This document shows positions 1-9,837 of a stretch of DNA of 64,000 nucleotides, one piece after another. How positions within the stretch are numbered: the first letter of the stretch is position 1; the number at the start of each line of letters is the position of its first letter. The DNA comes from Pseudomonas sp. KU26590. Its GTDB lineage: Bacteria > Pseudomonadota > Gammaproteobacteria > Pseudomonadales > Pseudomonadaceae. The stretch is from NCBI RefSeq assembly GCF_026153515.1, contig NZ_CP110644.1, positions 5,087,501-5,151,500 on the forward strand. Reading direction: 5' to 3'. A model generated the notes under the pieces. That model saw only the letters and a program-made list of their open reading frames with translations, did not search any database and was not told where the DNA came from. Both the position numbers and the translations under genes were made by a program.

Positions 1-107
1 CATTCGGTACGCCCGGACACGTCATCCGGGCAGCATCAGTATGGGTGCAAATAGAACAGGATGTTTCGCCCGCATCAATGTATTTGTCGCGGGCGTTCGC
101 GCGGTTT

Positions 108-542
108 TCAGGATTTTTCGAGATTGGCGAGGATTTTTGAATGAACGCGCATGCAAAGGCGCAGTTCTTCCTCATCGATGCCGGCGAAAAGCTCATGGCG
201 CAAGGCGGTGGCGATGGTTTCGATTTTTTCGATCAGCGGCCGCGCGGTGTCACAGAGCACGATTTTTTTTGCCCGACGATCTTCGAGCACTGCCTGCCGG
301 AGCACCAGCCCCTGATTTTCCAGACTGTCCAGCAGCCGGGCCAGGGTCGGCCCCTCAACGCCGACACTCTGGGCGAGTTCGCGCTGGGTCGGTGGCGTGT
401 TGAAACGGGCCAGATGCAGCAAAACCAGCCAGCGCGCCTGGGACAATCCCAGATCTGCCAGTCGGCGATCCAGTTCCGCACGCCAGCCCCGGGACATATG
501 GGCCAACTGCATGCCAAAGCGGTGTTCTTCGGTTAACGGCAT
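108..542 (-). CDS. MarR/SlyA-family transcriptional regulator
   Basis: The 144-residue product is a winged-helix MarR-type regulator, expected to act as a dimer in the cytoplasm. It has the N-terminal helix EEHRFGMQLAHMSRGW, then the recognition-helix region TQRELAQSVGVEGPTLARLLDSLE and a basic wing around LEDRRAKKIVL, all in the usual order. Its length fits the SlyA branch. I chose the ATG at 542; a TTG at 566 would add eight residues but has poorly placed ribosome-binding sequence. A near-palindrome at 569-581 just upstream could be its own operator. The ligand and regulon cannot be read from the sequence. It lies downstream of recQ on the same strand, with 188 bases between them. Confidence 0.85.
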   Translation of the reverse strand: MPLTEEHRFGMQLAHMSRGWRAELDRRLADLGLSQARWLVLLHLARFNTPPTQRELAQSVGVEGPTLARLLDSLENQGLVLRQAVLEDRRAKKIVLCDTARPLIEKIETIATALRHELFAGIDEEELRLCMRVHSKILANLEKS

Positions 543-568
543 AGGTAACTCGATGGTTAAAGGCAAAT

Positions 569-581
569 CCTAATTAATAGG
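569..581. promoter_or_regulatory. Short palindrome upstream of the MarR gene, possible operator
   Basis: CCTAATTAATAGG reads almost the same on both strands and lies 27 bases upstream of the chosen MarR start. MarR proteins often bind AT-rich palindromes in their own promoters. The assignment rests only on position and symmetry. Confidence 0.3.
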
Positions 582-730
582 CAGCTAACCATGGAGCCCG
601 GGATGAGGCAAGCGCCTGGGCGCGGTGATTCGTCGCAGAGACCTGGGCGTGCCGGGATGCGGCGGGTATGCCTTGGGATTGCCTGGGATTTTTTGAGCGA
701 GCGTGTGCAGCCGGCCGCGATTGCGTCGGG

Positions 731-2857
731 CTAAACCTCGAACTCCGACTGCAACGCCGCGCGCACGCAATACAGCACACCTTCGGGAACGCGCCCTGTA
801 AACAGTTCGGCGATGGCGGCGACAGGGGGCAGCTCGCCTTCGCCATCAAGGAACGCGTCCTGAATCTCGGTCATCAGGTCCTCGGGCAGATCCAGTGCCT
901 GATCCAGTGACAGCTGCTGTTTGCCAATGGCTTCGGCAAGCATCGTGTAGACGTTCTTCTCCGAGCACTGCAGTTGCCCGGCGATCTGCATCGGCGTCAT
1001 GCCGGCGCGGGCAAGGCTGATGAGCTCGTGCCGCACATCGGCGACCACACGCGGGGCCGGTGCGGCACCGCCGAGCACTTCGAGGAATGCCTCGCCGTAA
1101 CGCTCCAGCTTGCGAGCGCCCACACCGCTGACACGGCCCATTTCGGCCATGGTCCCCGGCTGACTGCGGAGCATTTCCAGCAACGTCGAATCCGGGAAGA
1201 TGACGTAAGGCGGCACGCCATGTTCTTCCGCCAGCTTGCGCCGCAAAGCGCGCAGCGCCTCCCACTGCTCGCGCTCTTCGCCGCGCACCAGCTGGCTCGC
1301 CGGGCTGCCGGAAGCTTTCGCGGTGGTCTGCGGTTTCAGGTCACGGCGCAGTTGCAAGGTGACTTCGCCACGTAAGAGCGGTCGGCAGGTGTCGCTCAGG
1401 CGCAAGCCGCCGTAGCCTTCCAGATCAATGTCGGCCAGACCACGAGCCACCAGCTGTCGGAACAATGAACGCCATTCGCCTTCGCTGCGGCTCTTGCCGA
1501 CGCCGAAGACCGCGAGCTTCTGATGACCGAAGCTCTGCACCTTGTCGTTTCCCTTGCCCAGCAAAACGTCCACCAGATGGCCCACGCCGTAGCGCTGGCC
1601 GGTCCGATAAATCGCGGAAAGCGCCTGTCTGGCAGGTTCGGTGGCGTCCCAGGTCTGCACGCCGTCGACGCAGTTATCACAATGCCCACAGGGGTTGGGC
1701 ATGATTTCGTCGAAGTAGGCGAGCAGCGACTGACGTCGGCAACGGGTTTCTTCACACAGCGCCAGCATCGCGTCGAGCTTGTGCTGTTCGACGCGTTTGT
1801 GGCGCTCGTCGCCCTCAGAGTTCTGCAGCATCTGCTTGAGCATCAACACGTCTTGCAGACCGTACGCCATCCACGCATCGGCGGGCAGACCGTCGCGCCC
1901 CGCCCGGCCGGTCTCCTGGTAATAGGCTTCCAGGGATTTGGGCAGATCCATGTGCGCCACGAAGCGCACGTTGGGTTTGTCGATACCCATGCCGAACGCA
2001 ATGGTGGCGACCATGATCAGGCCTTCCTCATTAAGGAAGCGGCGCTGATTGCTGGAGCGGGTTTCGATAGGCAAACCGGCGTGGTACGGCAGCGCCGGAT
2101 AGCCGTTGTCGCTGAGGAACGCCGCGGTCTCTTCGACCTTCTTGCGCGACAGGCAATAAACGATGCCGGCGTCGCTGCGCCGCTCGGACAGAAACGCCAG
2201 CAACTGCTTGCGCGGCTGTTCCTTGGGCACGATGCGGTAAAAAATATTCGGGCGGTCGAAACTCGACAGGAAGCGCTCGGCGTTCTGCAGATGCAGACGC
2301 TCGACAATCTCTTCGCGGGTCCGCTTGTCGGCCGTCGCGGTCAGGGCGATGCGCGGCACGTCCGGAAACAGCTCGGCCAGTTGCCCCAGCTGCAGGTACT
2401 CAGGACGGAAATCATGACCCCATTGCGACACGCAGTGGGCTTCGTCGATGGCGAACAAGGCGATCTTGAGGTTCTGCAAAAACGACAGCATGCGCGGCTG
2501 AACCAAGCGCTCTGGCGCCAGATACAGCATCTTGATTTCGCCCAGACGAATGCGGTTCGCGAGGTCGCGTTGCTGCTCGGCGCTGAGCGTTGAGTTCAGC
2601 GCAGCGGCCGACACGCCCAGTTCTTCCAGGGTCGCCACCTGATCGTCCATCAACGCGATGAGCGGTGAAACCACCACCGCGAGACCGTCGCGCAACAGGC
2701 CCGGCACCTGGAAACACAGGGATTTGCCGCCGCCAGTGGGCATCAGCACCAATGCATCACCGCCACTGGCCACGCGCTCGATAATGGCACCCTGGCGACC
2801 ACGGAAGCTGTCGTAGCCGAAGATGTCTTTAAGTACGCGTTGAGCCTGGTCGAGCAT
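731..2857 (-). CDS. recQ: ATP-dependent DNA helicase RecQ
   Basis: RecQ is a 3'-5' helicase of recombination and replication-fork repair. The 708-residue product has Walker A PTGGGKS near residue 40, the DEAH box followed by [13 protein letters not shown] near residue 138, helicase motif [12 protein letters not shown], an RQC zinc site (CRRQ...CGHCDNC) and an HRDC region ([15 protein letters not shown]). It runs about 100 residues past the compact E. coli protein, and the tail includes a helix-turn-helix-like stretch ([21 protein letters not shown]), as is common in pseudomonads. The start at 2857 is preceded by GGGG at good spacing; an upstream in-frame start would add 18 non-conserved residues. 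Confidence 0.96.
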   Translation of the reverse strand: MLDQAQRVLKDIFGYDSFRGRQGAIIERVASGGDALVLMPTGGGKSLCFQVPGLLRDGLAVVVSPLIALMDDQVATLEELGVSAAALNSTLSAEQQRDLANRIRLGEIKMLYLAPERLVQPRMLSFLQNLKIALFAIDEAHCVSQWGHDFRPEYLQLGQLAELFPDVPRIALTATADKRTREEIVERLHLQNAERFLSSFDRPNIFYRIVPKEQPRKQLLAFLSERRSDAGIVYCLSRKKVEETAAFLSDNGYPALPYHAGLPIETRSSNQRRFLNEEGLIMVATIAFGMGIDKPNVRFVAHMDLPKSLEAYYQETGRAGRDGLPADAWMAYGLQDVLMLKQMLQNSEGDERHKRVEQHKLDAMLALCEETRCRRQSLLAYFDEIMPNPCGHCDNCVDGVQTWDATEPARQALSAIYRTGQRYGVGHLVDVLLGKGNDKVQSFGHQKLAVFGVGKSRSEGEWRSLFRQLVARGLADIDLEGYGGLRLSDTCRPLLRGEVTLQLRRDLKPQTTAKASGSPASQLVRGEEREQWEALRALRRKLAEEHGVPPYVIFPDSTLLEMLRSQPGTMAEMGRVSGVGARKLERYGEAFLEVLGGAAPAPRVVADVRHELISLARAGMTPMQIAGQLQCSEKNVYTMLAEAIGKQQLSLDQALDLPEDLMTEIQDAFLDGEGELPPVAAIAELFTGRVPEGVLYCVRAALQSEFEV

Positions 2858-3067
2858 AAATACCCCGGATGGTGCCGCAACAGCGGTCGAGAATCGCTGT
2901 GGAAATCGCAAAGCGCGGCAGTATACCGGAGCGCTCCGACAGATTGGACAGCGGTGACACCGGCGGTCGAAATTAACCGGAATACCGATTCCAGTGGCCT
3001 CGCCGCTGGCGCCGGGCGCCCTCAGGGCCTAGAATTCAGCATCGTTTATTCCCAAGGTAGTCTGTCA

Positions 3068-3655
3068 ATGTCCTTCGCTGAGCAATTACACCGCCTGCAA
3101 GCCTTCCTCGATGCCGATGAGCTGCATGACGAAGCGCTGGACTATGTAGCCGCCCACGGCTATTTGACCGCGCTGTCCATTTGCGCCGAAACCGTGCCGG
3201 ATCGCGAGTGGATTGACGCACTGTTCGCCGAGCCTCCGCACTACGCCGACGAGGCGCAGCACCAGGAAATCGAAGCCACCCTGATCCAGCTCAAGGCGCA
3301 CATCGCTCGCCAGCTGGCGTCGGACGAAGAGTTCGAATTGCCTTGCGATCTGGACCTGGGCGATGACCCTGATGACTCCGAGCTGCGTGGCTGGTGCATC
3401 GGCTTCATGGAAGGCGTGTTCCTCCGCGAATCTGCCTGGTTCGAGAACGACGAAGAGGAAGTCAGCGAGATGCTGCTGCCGATCATGGTCGGTTCAGGAC
3501 TGTTCGATGAACAGCCAGAGTTCGCCGACATCGCTGCCGACGCCAACCTGATGGACGACATGATCGTGCAGATCCCGGAAGCGCTGACCGCGCTCTATCT
3601 GCTGCTGCAAGCCCCGGATGAAAAGCCGGCGATCCTCAAGCCTCGCCATCACTAA
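3068..3655 (+). CDS. YecA/YgfB family (UPF0149) protein
   Basis: This 195-residue acidic cytoplasmic protein belongs to the UPF0149/YecA family. The central GWCIGFMEGVFL signature and the many Asp/Glu residues are typical. It has no C-terminal SEC-type zinc motif, so it is a domain-only form. The ATG at 3068 follows AAGGT at plausible spacing and gives the usual family N-terminus (SFAEQLHRLQAFLD). The biochemical role of the family is poorly defined; in Pseudomonas the related YgfB represses ampDh3, but that should not be transferred to this protein. It is convergent with the polyphosphate gene and separated from it by a strong hairpin. Confidence 0.85.
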   Translation: MSFAEQLHRLQAFLDADELHDEALDYVAAHGYLTALSICAETVPDREWIDALFAEPPHYADEAQHQEIEATLIQLKAHIARQLASDEEFELPCDLDLGDDPDDSELRGWCIGFMEGVFLRESAWFENDEEEVSEMLLPIMVGSGLFDEQPEFADIAADANLMDDMIVQIPEALTALYLLLQAPDEKPAILKPRHH

Positions 3656-3701
3656 GCCCGACTTTCCCGACATTCAAGTTCCGCTATTACCCAGTGAGAC
3701 C

Positions 3702-3727
3702 CGTACGAGCCGACTCCGGCTCGTACG
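3702..3727. terminator. Hairpin between convergent genes, likely bidirectional terminator
   Basis: A perfect 10-bp stem, CGTACGAGCC with GGCTCGTACG, encloses a 6-base loop midway between the convergent yecA-like and polyphosphate phosphotransferase genes. There is no long T-run, so termination is inferred from stability and position. Confidence 0.5.
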
Positions 3728-3738
3728 ACCCTTCCCCG

Positions 3739-5241
3739 CTACTTGTGTTTCTTGTCACTCTTCTTGAATGCCGCCTCGATCGCTTCGTTGATCGTGCGCA
3801 GTACCTTGACCCGCGCCCAGCGTTTGTCGTTGGCCTCGACCAGCGTCCACGGGGCGATTTCAGTGCTGGTGCGGTCAACCATGTCGCCTACCGCCTCGCG
3901 ATACAGCGGCCACTTGCTGCGGTTGCGCCAGTCGTCCTCGGTTATTTTGTGGCGCTTGAACGGCACCTTCTCCCGCGCCTGAAAACGCTCCAGCTGGGTC
4001 TTGTCGTCGATCGCCAGCCAGAACTTCACCACCACGACGCCGAAGTCCGTGAGCTGCTCTTCGAAGTCGTTGATCTCGCTGTAAGCCCTCAGCCAGTCCG
4101 CCTCGGAGCAGAAGCCTTCGACCCGTTCGACCAGCACACGTCCATACCATGACCGATCAAATACGGTGAATTTTCCCCGCGCCGGAATCTGCCGCCAGAA
4201 CCGCCACAGATAAGGCTGAGCCAGTTCGTCCTGACTGGGCGCGGCAATCGGCACAATGTGGTACTGGCGAGGATCAAGCGCCCCGGCGACCCGTTTGATC
4301 GCGCCGCCCTTGCCCGCTGCATCGTTGCCTTCGAACACCGCTACCAGCGAGTGACGGCGCATGCGTTTGTCGCGCATGAGCCCGGAAAGCCGCGCCTGTT
4401 CGGTAATCAGCTGATCGTCGTAGTCGTCCTTTTCGAGCGCCAGTGTCATGTCGAGGTTGTCGAGCAGACTCAGCTCATTGCTGTTGTTGGGCAAAGGGCC
4501 GAGGCCGACAAGGTGCGTCTGCCCTTCGGGAGTTTTCAGGGCGTTCTGCAAACCTTCGAGCAGCAAGCGGCCGACGGTCAGGCTGCGATAATTCGGGTCG
4601 ACGCCTTCGATGACATGCCACGGCGCGTAGTCGCGACTGGTGCGGCGCAGCACGCGCTCGCCAAAACGCACGAAGCGGTCGTAGGTCTTCGATTGCTGCC
4701 AGTCCAGCGGGCTGATTCGCCAACTGTGCAGAGGGTCGTCTTTGAGGGTTTTGAGGCGCAGCTTCATGTGCCGCTTGGACAGATGAAACCAGAACTTGAA
4801 AATCACTGCGCCTTCGTCAACCAGCATCTTTTCCAGCCGCTCGGCACCGTTGATGGCCTGGTCCAGCACCGGGTCCTTGAACTGCTTGTGCACCCGCCCC
4901 TGAATCATCTGGCTGTACCAGTTCCCGAAAAACACACCGATGCGGCCCTTCGGCGGCAATTGGCGCCAGTAACGCCACACCGGCGGACGGGCCAGCTCTT
5001 CATCGGTCTGCTGATCGAAGGTGCGCACTTCGATGTAGCGGGGGTCCATCCAGTCGTTGAGCAGTTTGACGGTTTCGCCCTTGCCGGCGCCCTCGATGCC
5101 ATTGATCAATACGATGATCTGGCGCTTGCCTTGTTCATGCAGTTCGTACTGAGCCTCCAGCAGCGCTTCGCGCAGGGCCGGGACTTCAGCATCGTAGGTT
5201 TCGTCGTCAATGGTGTGGCCGATTTCAGCGGATTCGAACAT
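3739..5241 (-). CDS. pap: Polyphosphate:AMP phosphotransferase (two-domain PPK2)
   Basis: The 500-residue protein consists of two tandem PPK2 domains, the class II arrangement that phosphorylates AMP to ADP with polyphosphate. The first domain has Walker A GIEGAGKGE (residues 48-56) but a changed lid/Walker B region (FFGNWYS). The second has FEGNDAAGKGG near residue 304 and the intact FDRSWYGR. In characterised class II enzymes the C-terminal domain is the catalytic one, which agrees with this pattern. The start at 5241 has GGGAG upstream. No ppk1 or ppx lies nearby, so the gene appears to stand alone. Confidence 0.93.
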   Translation of the reverse strand: MFESAEIGHTIDDETYDAEVPALREALLEAQYELHEQGKRQIIVLINGIEGAGKGETVKLLNDWMDPRYIEVRTFDQQTDEELARPPVWRYWRQLPPKGRIGVFFGNWYSQMIQGRVHKQFKDPVLDQAINGAERLEKMLVDEGAVIFKFWFHLSKRHMKLRLKTLKDDPLHSWRISPLDWQQSKTYDRFVRFGERVLRRTSRDYAPWHVIEGVDPNYRSLTVGRLLLEGLQNALKTPEGQTHLVGLGPLPNNSNELSLLDNLDMTLALEKDDYDDQLITEQARLSGLMRDKRMRRHSLVAVFEGNDAAGKGGAIKRVAGALDPRQYHIVPIAAPSQDELAQPYLWRFWRQIPARGKFTVFDRSWYGRVLVERVEGFCSEADWLRAYSEINDFEEQLTDFGVVVVKFWLAIDDKTQLERFQAREKVPFKRHKITEDDWRNRSKWPLYREAVGDMVDRTSTEIAPWTLVEANDKRWARVKVLRTINEAIEAAFKKSDKKHK

Positions 5242-5396
5242 GCAGGGCTCCCTTCAGGATCGCTCAAGACTAACAGGCGGCAAGCGGCGCCGATGCAGGT
5301 TATGACCGCCAATCGCCGTGATGGATCACTGCCGTGCAACATTTGCCGGCCAGTGAAACGAGGCGGCTGCCGTGTGCAACCCCCTCGCCCGGCGGA

Positions 5397-8300
5397 TTAC
5401 CAGCCCGCGCGGTACAAGTCGGTCAACTGACTGAGCATCAACGTTTCCACGGCTTCGCGTTCTGCAATGAGCGCCAGGCCCTGTCGGTGGTAATCGTCGG
5501 GATCGGTCGGCGGGTGATCTTCCATCGCGACCATGCGCGCACGTACGGACTCGGTGACCAGTTCCAGACCTTCCCGGTGGTCCGCTCGCAGGCGTTCGGC
5601 CCATTGCCGGTCACTGACGGCGAAATGCAGGAACGCCGGCCCGCGTTCGGCTTCCAGTACGTGACGCCGGGCATCCAGCAACGCGCCACGATCAACCGCC
5701 GCCAGCCGTTCCCAGGCCATGCGGTAAGGCTGTCCCGGCAGGCCGAGATCGTCCGTCAACCCTATCCGGTAGGCGAGCCGTACCTCGGCATGGTCCACGG
5801 GCCGGCCGAGGCTCTCACGTCTGGCTATCTCGGCGTCGGCGATCGCCTGCACCTCGTTGAGCCGAAAGAGCTGGCGAATGACGCCCAGCAACGCCTCCGT
5901 GCGCTGACCCTCGGCCACCCCGAGCAGCGATCCATGACTGTAAACCGCGACCTGGATGTCACTGAAAATCAGCCGCGCACCGTCCTGGCAGGTTTGATTG
6001 GCACCGAACAGGCGGTCATTGGCCATGACCTCAAGCTGGCTGCGCAATGGGGCATCCTGCGCGGCGGTTTCCAGCACGGTCAGCACGTCGCTGGCAAGCT
6101 CGGCATGGAACTGGCGAAAGTCAGGGGTCTCCCGCAAACGCTGCAGCAACACCAACAAATGAGGCGCGTCCGCCGCCTGCTCCACCCGCTCCCATGCCGC
6201 CAGCAGCCGCGCGTTCAACACGTCTTCACCTGGCTGTAACCAGTCCTGCGCCGTCGCCTCGGGAACACGCCGGCTGGACCCGGCGCGATGACCGTGGGGC
6301 TCGCCGTCGTCGTCCGAAGAATCGGAGTCGGTTTCCATCCGTGCGCCTTCCACGTGAATCTCGCGGATGTCCTCCGGGAAGTCGTAATCCAGCTGATAGC
6401 GATGGCCGTAGCCGGTGTCGTTGCGCCAGTAAGCTTCCAGTGCCTCGTGAGTGAAAGGGTTGTTGTAAGCGTAAATCACCGTATGCCGGTCGTGATCCGT
6501 CGGGTTCTCGATGACGTCGGCCGCGATTTCAGTGATGTGGTTATCGCTGATGTCCAGTTCGTTGAGGGCCAGAGACTGGGTCCATTCAGGCCATTGAGTC
6601 AGGCCTGTGTTGTTGATCCACAAGGCTGAAAGACGAAGCCGGCTGGTGTCGGTCAGTTCGCCCAGGTAAGTGCCTGCCAGGCTTAATGAGGTGAGCGCCG
6701 GAATATCCATCAGCCTGTCCATCGCTGGCTGGGCGATAGGCCATGGCATGTTTTCCAGAGACAGGTGCTCCAGATACTGAAGCTGCGGCAGAATGGCGGG
6801 CAGCTCGGGTAAACTGCCCTGCACGTTCAGGCGCGTCATATTAGGGAAATTCGCCAGGAAAGCATCGGCAGCAGCACTGTCCAGCACGACGTTATTCAGC
6901 TCGATCTGGGTGATAGTCGCGTAGAAATCCGGCAATGGCGGCAGCTGCGGAATGGCAACGTGCTCCAACGTCAGCCAGCGAGGCCCCCGGGGTGCCGTAT
7001 CGTGGCTGTAGCGCCACGCCCGGCCCAACGCGTTGGCTACACGACGCCGCGCCATGCGCTCTCCGTCATTGAGCAGCACGCTCATGTCGTCCGCCTCGGC
7101 CCAGGCGATCAGGCTGACGTGCAGTTGATCGTAAGCAGCAATACGGGCACGGGTCGCAGCCAGCAATTGCTCCAGTGGGCGAGCACGTCGCGCCATGCTG
7201 CGTACCTGCTCGGGCAATTCCACGCTCTCCGGGTAAAGATGGGTCATCGCCTGGAGCAGTTGCTGTTCGGGCGTTCTGCTCCCAGCAGGCGGCACAGCAC
7301 CACGTCCGCTGAGAGGGTAGCCAATGCGCCCGTCGGGCAAGCGCTGCGGCGGGCTGAAACGTGTTGGAAAGGTCCACTCCCCCAGTTGTTCAGCGGTCCA
7401 TTTCGGTTGCGAGCGGACCCAATCGAAGACCCTGCGCTTCAACGCGCGTACCTGAATGTCGGCATCGTTCAGCCCCATCACCCGAAGGCTGTCCTCGGGC
7501 AGTGCCTGCAGGAGAGCGGAAAACAGGCTGCGTGGTTTTGCCGATGAGTCGGCGCCACTTCCCTGAAACCCTTTGTCGCTTCTGACCAGAACGCGTCGTC
7601 GCTCGGCGTTTTCTGCGCCAACACTGTCAAGCAATGGCCCCGTCGCACTGCCGTCGCGAATCTCGATACGCAGGTCGGCGGGCCATCCCGGAAAGGTTGC
7701 GAGGCTGCGCAATGTCAGGCGTTGCAGATCGCGGTTGACCGTGCTCGGCATCAGGAAGAAGCCTTCCAGCGCGCGGCTCATGCGGTTCTGACGCAAGTGA
7801 ATGCGAACCTTGCCGGCCACCTCTAGCGGGATGCGTTGAGTGTCCGACATGGCGAGCTTTTGCTCGGCGCTCATTTCTGCAACCAGCGACTGTCCTGCAG
7901 ACAAGGTGAGGGAAGGAAAATCGCGCCTGAGCAGGAGAATCAGCGGATCATTCGACTTTTCACTGGCGCGGTATGCCGCCTCGAATGACTCACTCGACTC
8001 TGCCGCTTGCAGACTCAACCGGAACCGCTTGGCAGTGTCGAGCAGTTCCGCTGGTGCGGGGAGGCGCCCGATGTGCAGGGCCGCCAGGCGTTCCTCGTCC
8101 ACGCCGCTGACCGCCATGATGCGGCTGACCGCCTTGTCGTCGATGTCCGCGAACGCCGGATGCAGGCGGCGCAAAGCCACGCTGACGTCGGTCAGGCGCA
8201 CACGGCCGGCAGCGTCACGGGCGGGCACGCTACGCGTGATGAAGGACGGCGGCTGCGATGCTGCTGCCTCTGCTGCCATTGCGCCGGCCGCCGCACCGGC

Positions 8301-9701
8301 GGCACCCAACACCCCCATCATTGCCAGGTTTTGCGCAACATTTCCCAAATGGTCCAACGCTTCATCCATGTCGCCATGGCGCCACGCTTCAATGCCTTCG
8401 AAGGTCTCGTCCAGCAATTGCGCACCTGCGACCAACATCATGGTTTCGCCCAGGCCGGGAACGAACAGCGCCGCAATATTGAGCCCGTCCATGCCGTAGT
8501 CCAGCCATTCAGCGAGACGTTGATCGCGGGTTTTACGGTCCTCATCGTCAGTAGGGACGGCCAGTACCCGAGCGTCGTCCTTCACTTGCAGCATGTGGTG
8601 AAGATAGACAACATCACCCAGCGCGCCGCCCACCTCGATGGCTTCCAGATCGAGAAAAGCATTCTGATCCACCTCGGACACGCTGATCAGCTGTCGGTGA
8701 AAACCTTTGCCACGGGCGACGCTGTGCAGGACGTGGGGCGCCAGGCGCTCGTGCAGACGCCTGAAAAAGGCTGATTTGCTGCGCTCGGGAATGAACCGGT
8801 CGAAGTAGCGCTGATACACCTCAGAACGCAGCTTGGTCCTCAGCGCCTGTGTGAAATGTTCCAGCGACGGATAGGACTGAACCGCATTATCCGGCTCTCC
8901 GGGCAGGTACACCGTGCAGCGTGTCTGCTCACCGAGCTTGAACAGCAACGCACCCCGCAACTTGCAACCGAGCAGTTGCAAGGTGCAGACCTGCGCTGCC
9001 GGACCGGTGAAGTCGAGCTGCAATAGCGCCTGGTACTGTGCCTCGTCGATCGTCCCCTTGAGGCGCGCGATATGACAATCGACGCGCAGGGCCAGACGCG
9101 CGCGTTCGATCATGCGCGCCTTGATGTCTTCGCTGTCCAGGCTGCCGGCCATACCGGGCCGCGCCACGGGATGCAGCACATGACGCAAGTGCCGCTGATA
9201 TAGGCCGCCCAGGTCCAGCCGACGGCACAGCTCGATAAATCGACCGGGACGTACATTCAAAGGATGCACGCTCGCGTGCGCCGACAAAGCATCAGGCGAG
9301 CCACGAACGATGGCAGAGGCGCTTTCGCGGTCAGTTTCCCCGACCTCGGCCGCCTCAAAATTCTGCAGCGCGGCCGCCAGCAGCGAACGGGTGCTGGAAC
9401 CCTGCGGTGCGGGGCGCCCCGTCAGCCGGTCGCGCTGGAATCTGGCGTGGAAGAAATGGTCGCGGTCAACATCGAGACCCGGCCCGAATTCAGCGTCAAG
9501 GGCCTGGGTCAGCAACGGGCGGGCAAATGCCGGCAGGTCCTGAACAGGCTGGAGAACCTGATTGAGATCCTCCCGAGCGGCATGCGCGAGGGTCATGTCC
9601 TGGCGCAGGGCATCGCGCATGGCTGGCGTGGCCTGGATAAACCAATGGGGAAGCGTGTTCTGAATGAATGCAGCAGTGACAGCCTGACTGGCGGTGTTCA
9701 T
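5397..9701 (-). CDS. Large LRR protein with NEL-type E3 ubiquitin ligase domain
   Basis: The 1434-residue product has three parts. Residues ~1-900 resemble the dermonecrotic-toxin-like N-terminal region of large Pseudomonas effectors (for example RFIELCRRLDLGGLYQRHL). A leucine-rich stretch covers ~920-1080 (LEHLSLENMPWP, LALNELDISDNHI). The C-terminal ~300 residues look like the IpaH/SspH NEL domain: Cys1238 and Asp1240 lie in TCQDGARLIF, matching the family CxD catalytic motif, followed by EVRLAYRIGL. NEL enzymes move ubiquitin from host E2 through the Cys onto host proteins. The ATG at 9701 has AAGGAC at ideal spacing, and earlier in-frame starts would run into the mnmC promoter. No secretion chaperone or secretion genes lie nearby, so delivery and targets are unknown. 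Confidence 0.85.
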   Translation of the reverse strand: MNTASQAVTAAFIQNTLPHWFIQATPAMRDALRQDMTLAHAAREDLNQVLQPVQDLPAFARPLLTQALDAEFGPGLDVDRDHFFHARFQRDRLTGRPAPQGSSTRSLLAAALQNFEAAEVGETDRESASAIVRGSPDALSAHASVHPLNVRPGRFIELCRRLDLGGLYQRHLRHVLHPVARPGMAGSLDSEDIKARMIERARLALRVDCHIARLKGTIDEAQYQALLQLDFTGPAAQVCTLQLLGCKLRGALLFKLGEQTRCTVYLPGEPDNAVQSYPSLEHFTQALRTKLRSEVYQRYFDRFIPERSKSAFFRRLHERLAPHVLHSVARGKGFHRQLISVSEVDQNAFLDLEAIEVGGALGDVVYLHHMLQVKDDARVLAVPTDDEDRKTRDQRLAEWLDYGMDGLNIAALFVPGLGETMMLVAGAQLLDETFEGIEAWRHGDMDEALDHLGNVAQNLAMMGVLGAAGAAAGAMAAEAAASQPPSFITRSVPARDAAGRVRLTDVSVALRRLHPAFADIDDKAVSRIMAVSGVDEERLAALHIGRLPAPAELLDTAKRFRLSLQAAESSESFEAAYRASEKSNDPLILLLRRDFPSLTLSAGQSLVAEMSAEQKLAMSDTQRIPLEVAGKVRIHLRQNRMSRALEGFFLMPSTVNRDLQRLTLRSLATFPGWPADLRIEIRDGSATGPLLDSVGAENAERRRVLVRSDKGFQGSGADSSAKPRSLFSALLQALPEDSLRVMGLNDADIQVRALKRRVFDWVRSQPKWTAEQLGEWTFPTRFSPPQRLPDGRIGYPLSGRGAVPPAGSRTPEQQLLQAMTHLYPESVELPEQVRSMARRARPLEQLLAATRARIAAYDQLHVSLIAWAEADDMSVLLNDGERMARRRVANALGRAWRYSHDTAPRGPRWLTLEHVAIPQLPPLPDFYATITQIELNNVVLDSAAADAFLANFPNMTRLNVQGSLPELPAILPQLQYLEHLSLENMPWPIAQPAMDRLMDIPALTSLSLAGTYLGELTDTSRLRLSALWINNTGLTQWPEWTQSLALNELDISDNHITEIAADVIENPTDHDRHTVIYAYNNPFTHEALEAYWRNDTGYGHRYQLDYDFPEDIREIHVEGARMETDSDSSDDDGEPHGHRAGSSRRVPEATAQDWLQPGEDVLNARLLAAWERVEQAADAPHLLVLLQRLRETPDFRQFHAELASDVLTVLETAAQDAPLRSQLEVMANDRLFGANQTCQDGARLIFSDIQVAVYSHGSLLGVAEGQRTEALLGVIRQLFRLNEVQAIADAEIARRESLGRPVDHAEVRLAYRIGLTDDLGLPGQPYRMAWERLAAVDRGALLDARRHVLEAERGPAFLHFAVSDRQWAERLRADHREGLELVTESVRARMVAMEDHPPTDPDDYHRQGLALIAEREAVETLMLSQLTDLYRAGW

Positions 9702-9837
9702 CTTACGTCCTTGTTTTTGCGTGTGATCAAAGGCGCACAGATAAACAGGAACGAGCCCCCAAAGTGGCATACATATGTAGTGCACGGCCCCCCGGACGCT
9801 GGAGTAACATCGCCACCTTGCCTGCTCCGAGCTGAAC

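Noticed and set aside
11..31. Hairpin GCCCGGA/TCCGGGC at the window start as a terminator
   Set aside because: No T-run on either side and the neighbouring gene to the left is outside the window, so a role cannot be supported.
4258..5430. Long open frame opposite the polyphosphate phosphotransferase gene
   Set aside because: It is the antisense of a strongly conserved gene, with low-complexity translation typical of GC-rich shadows. The same applies to long frames opposite recQ, prc, mnmC and the NEL gene.
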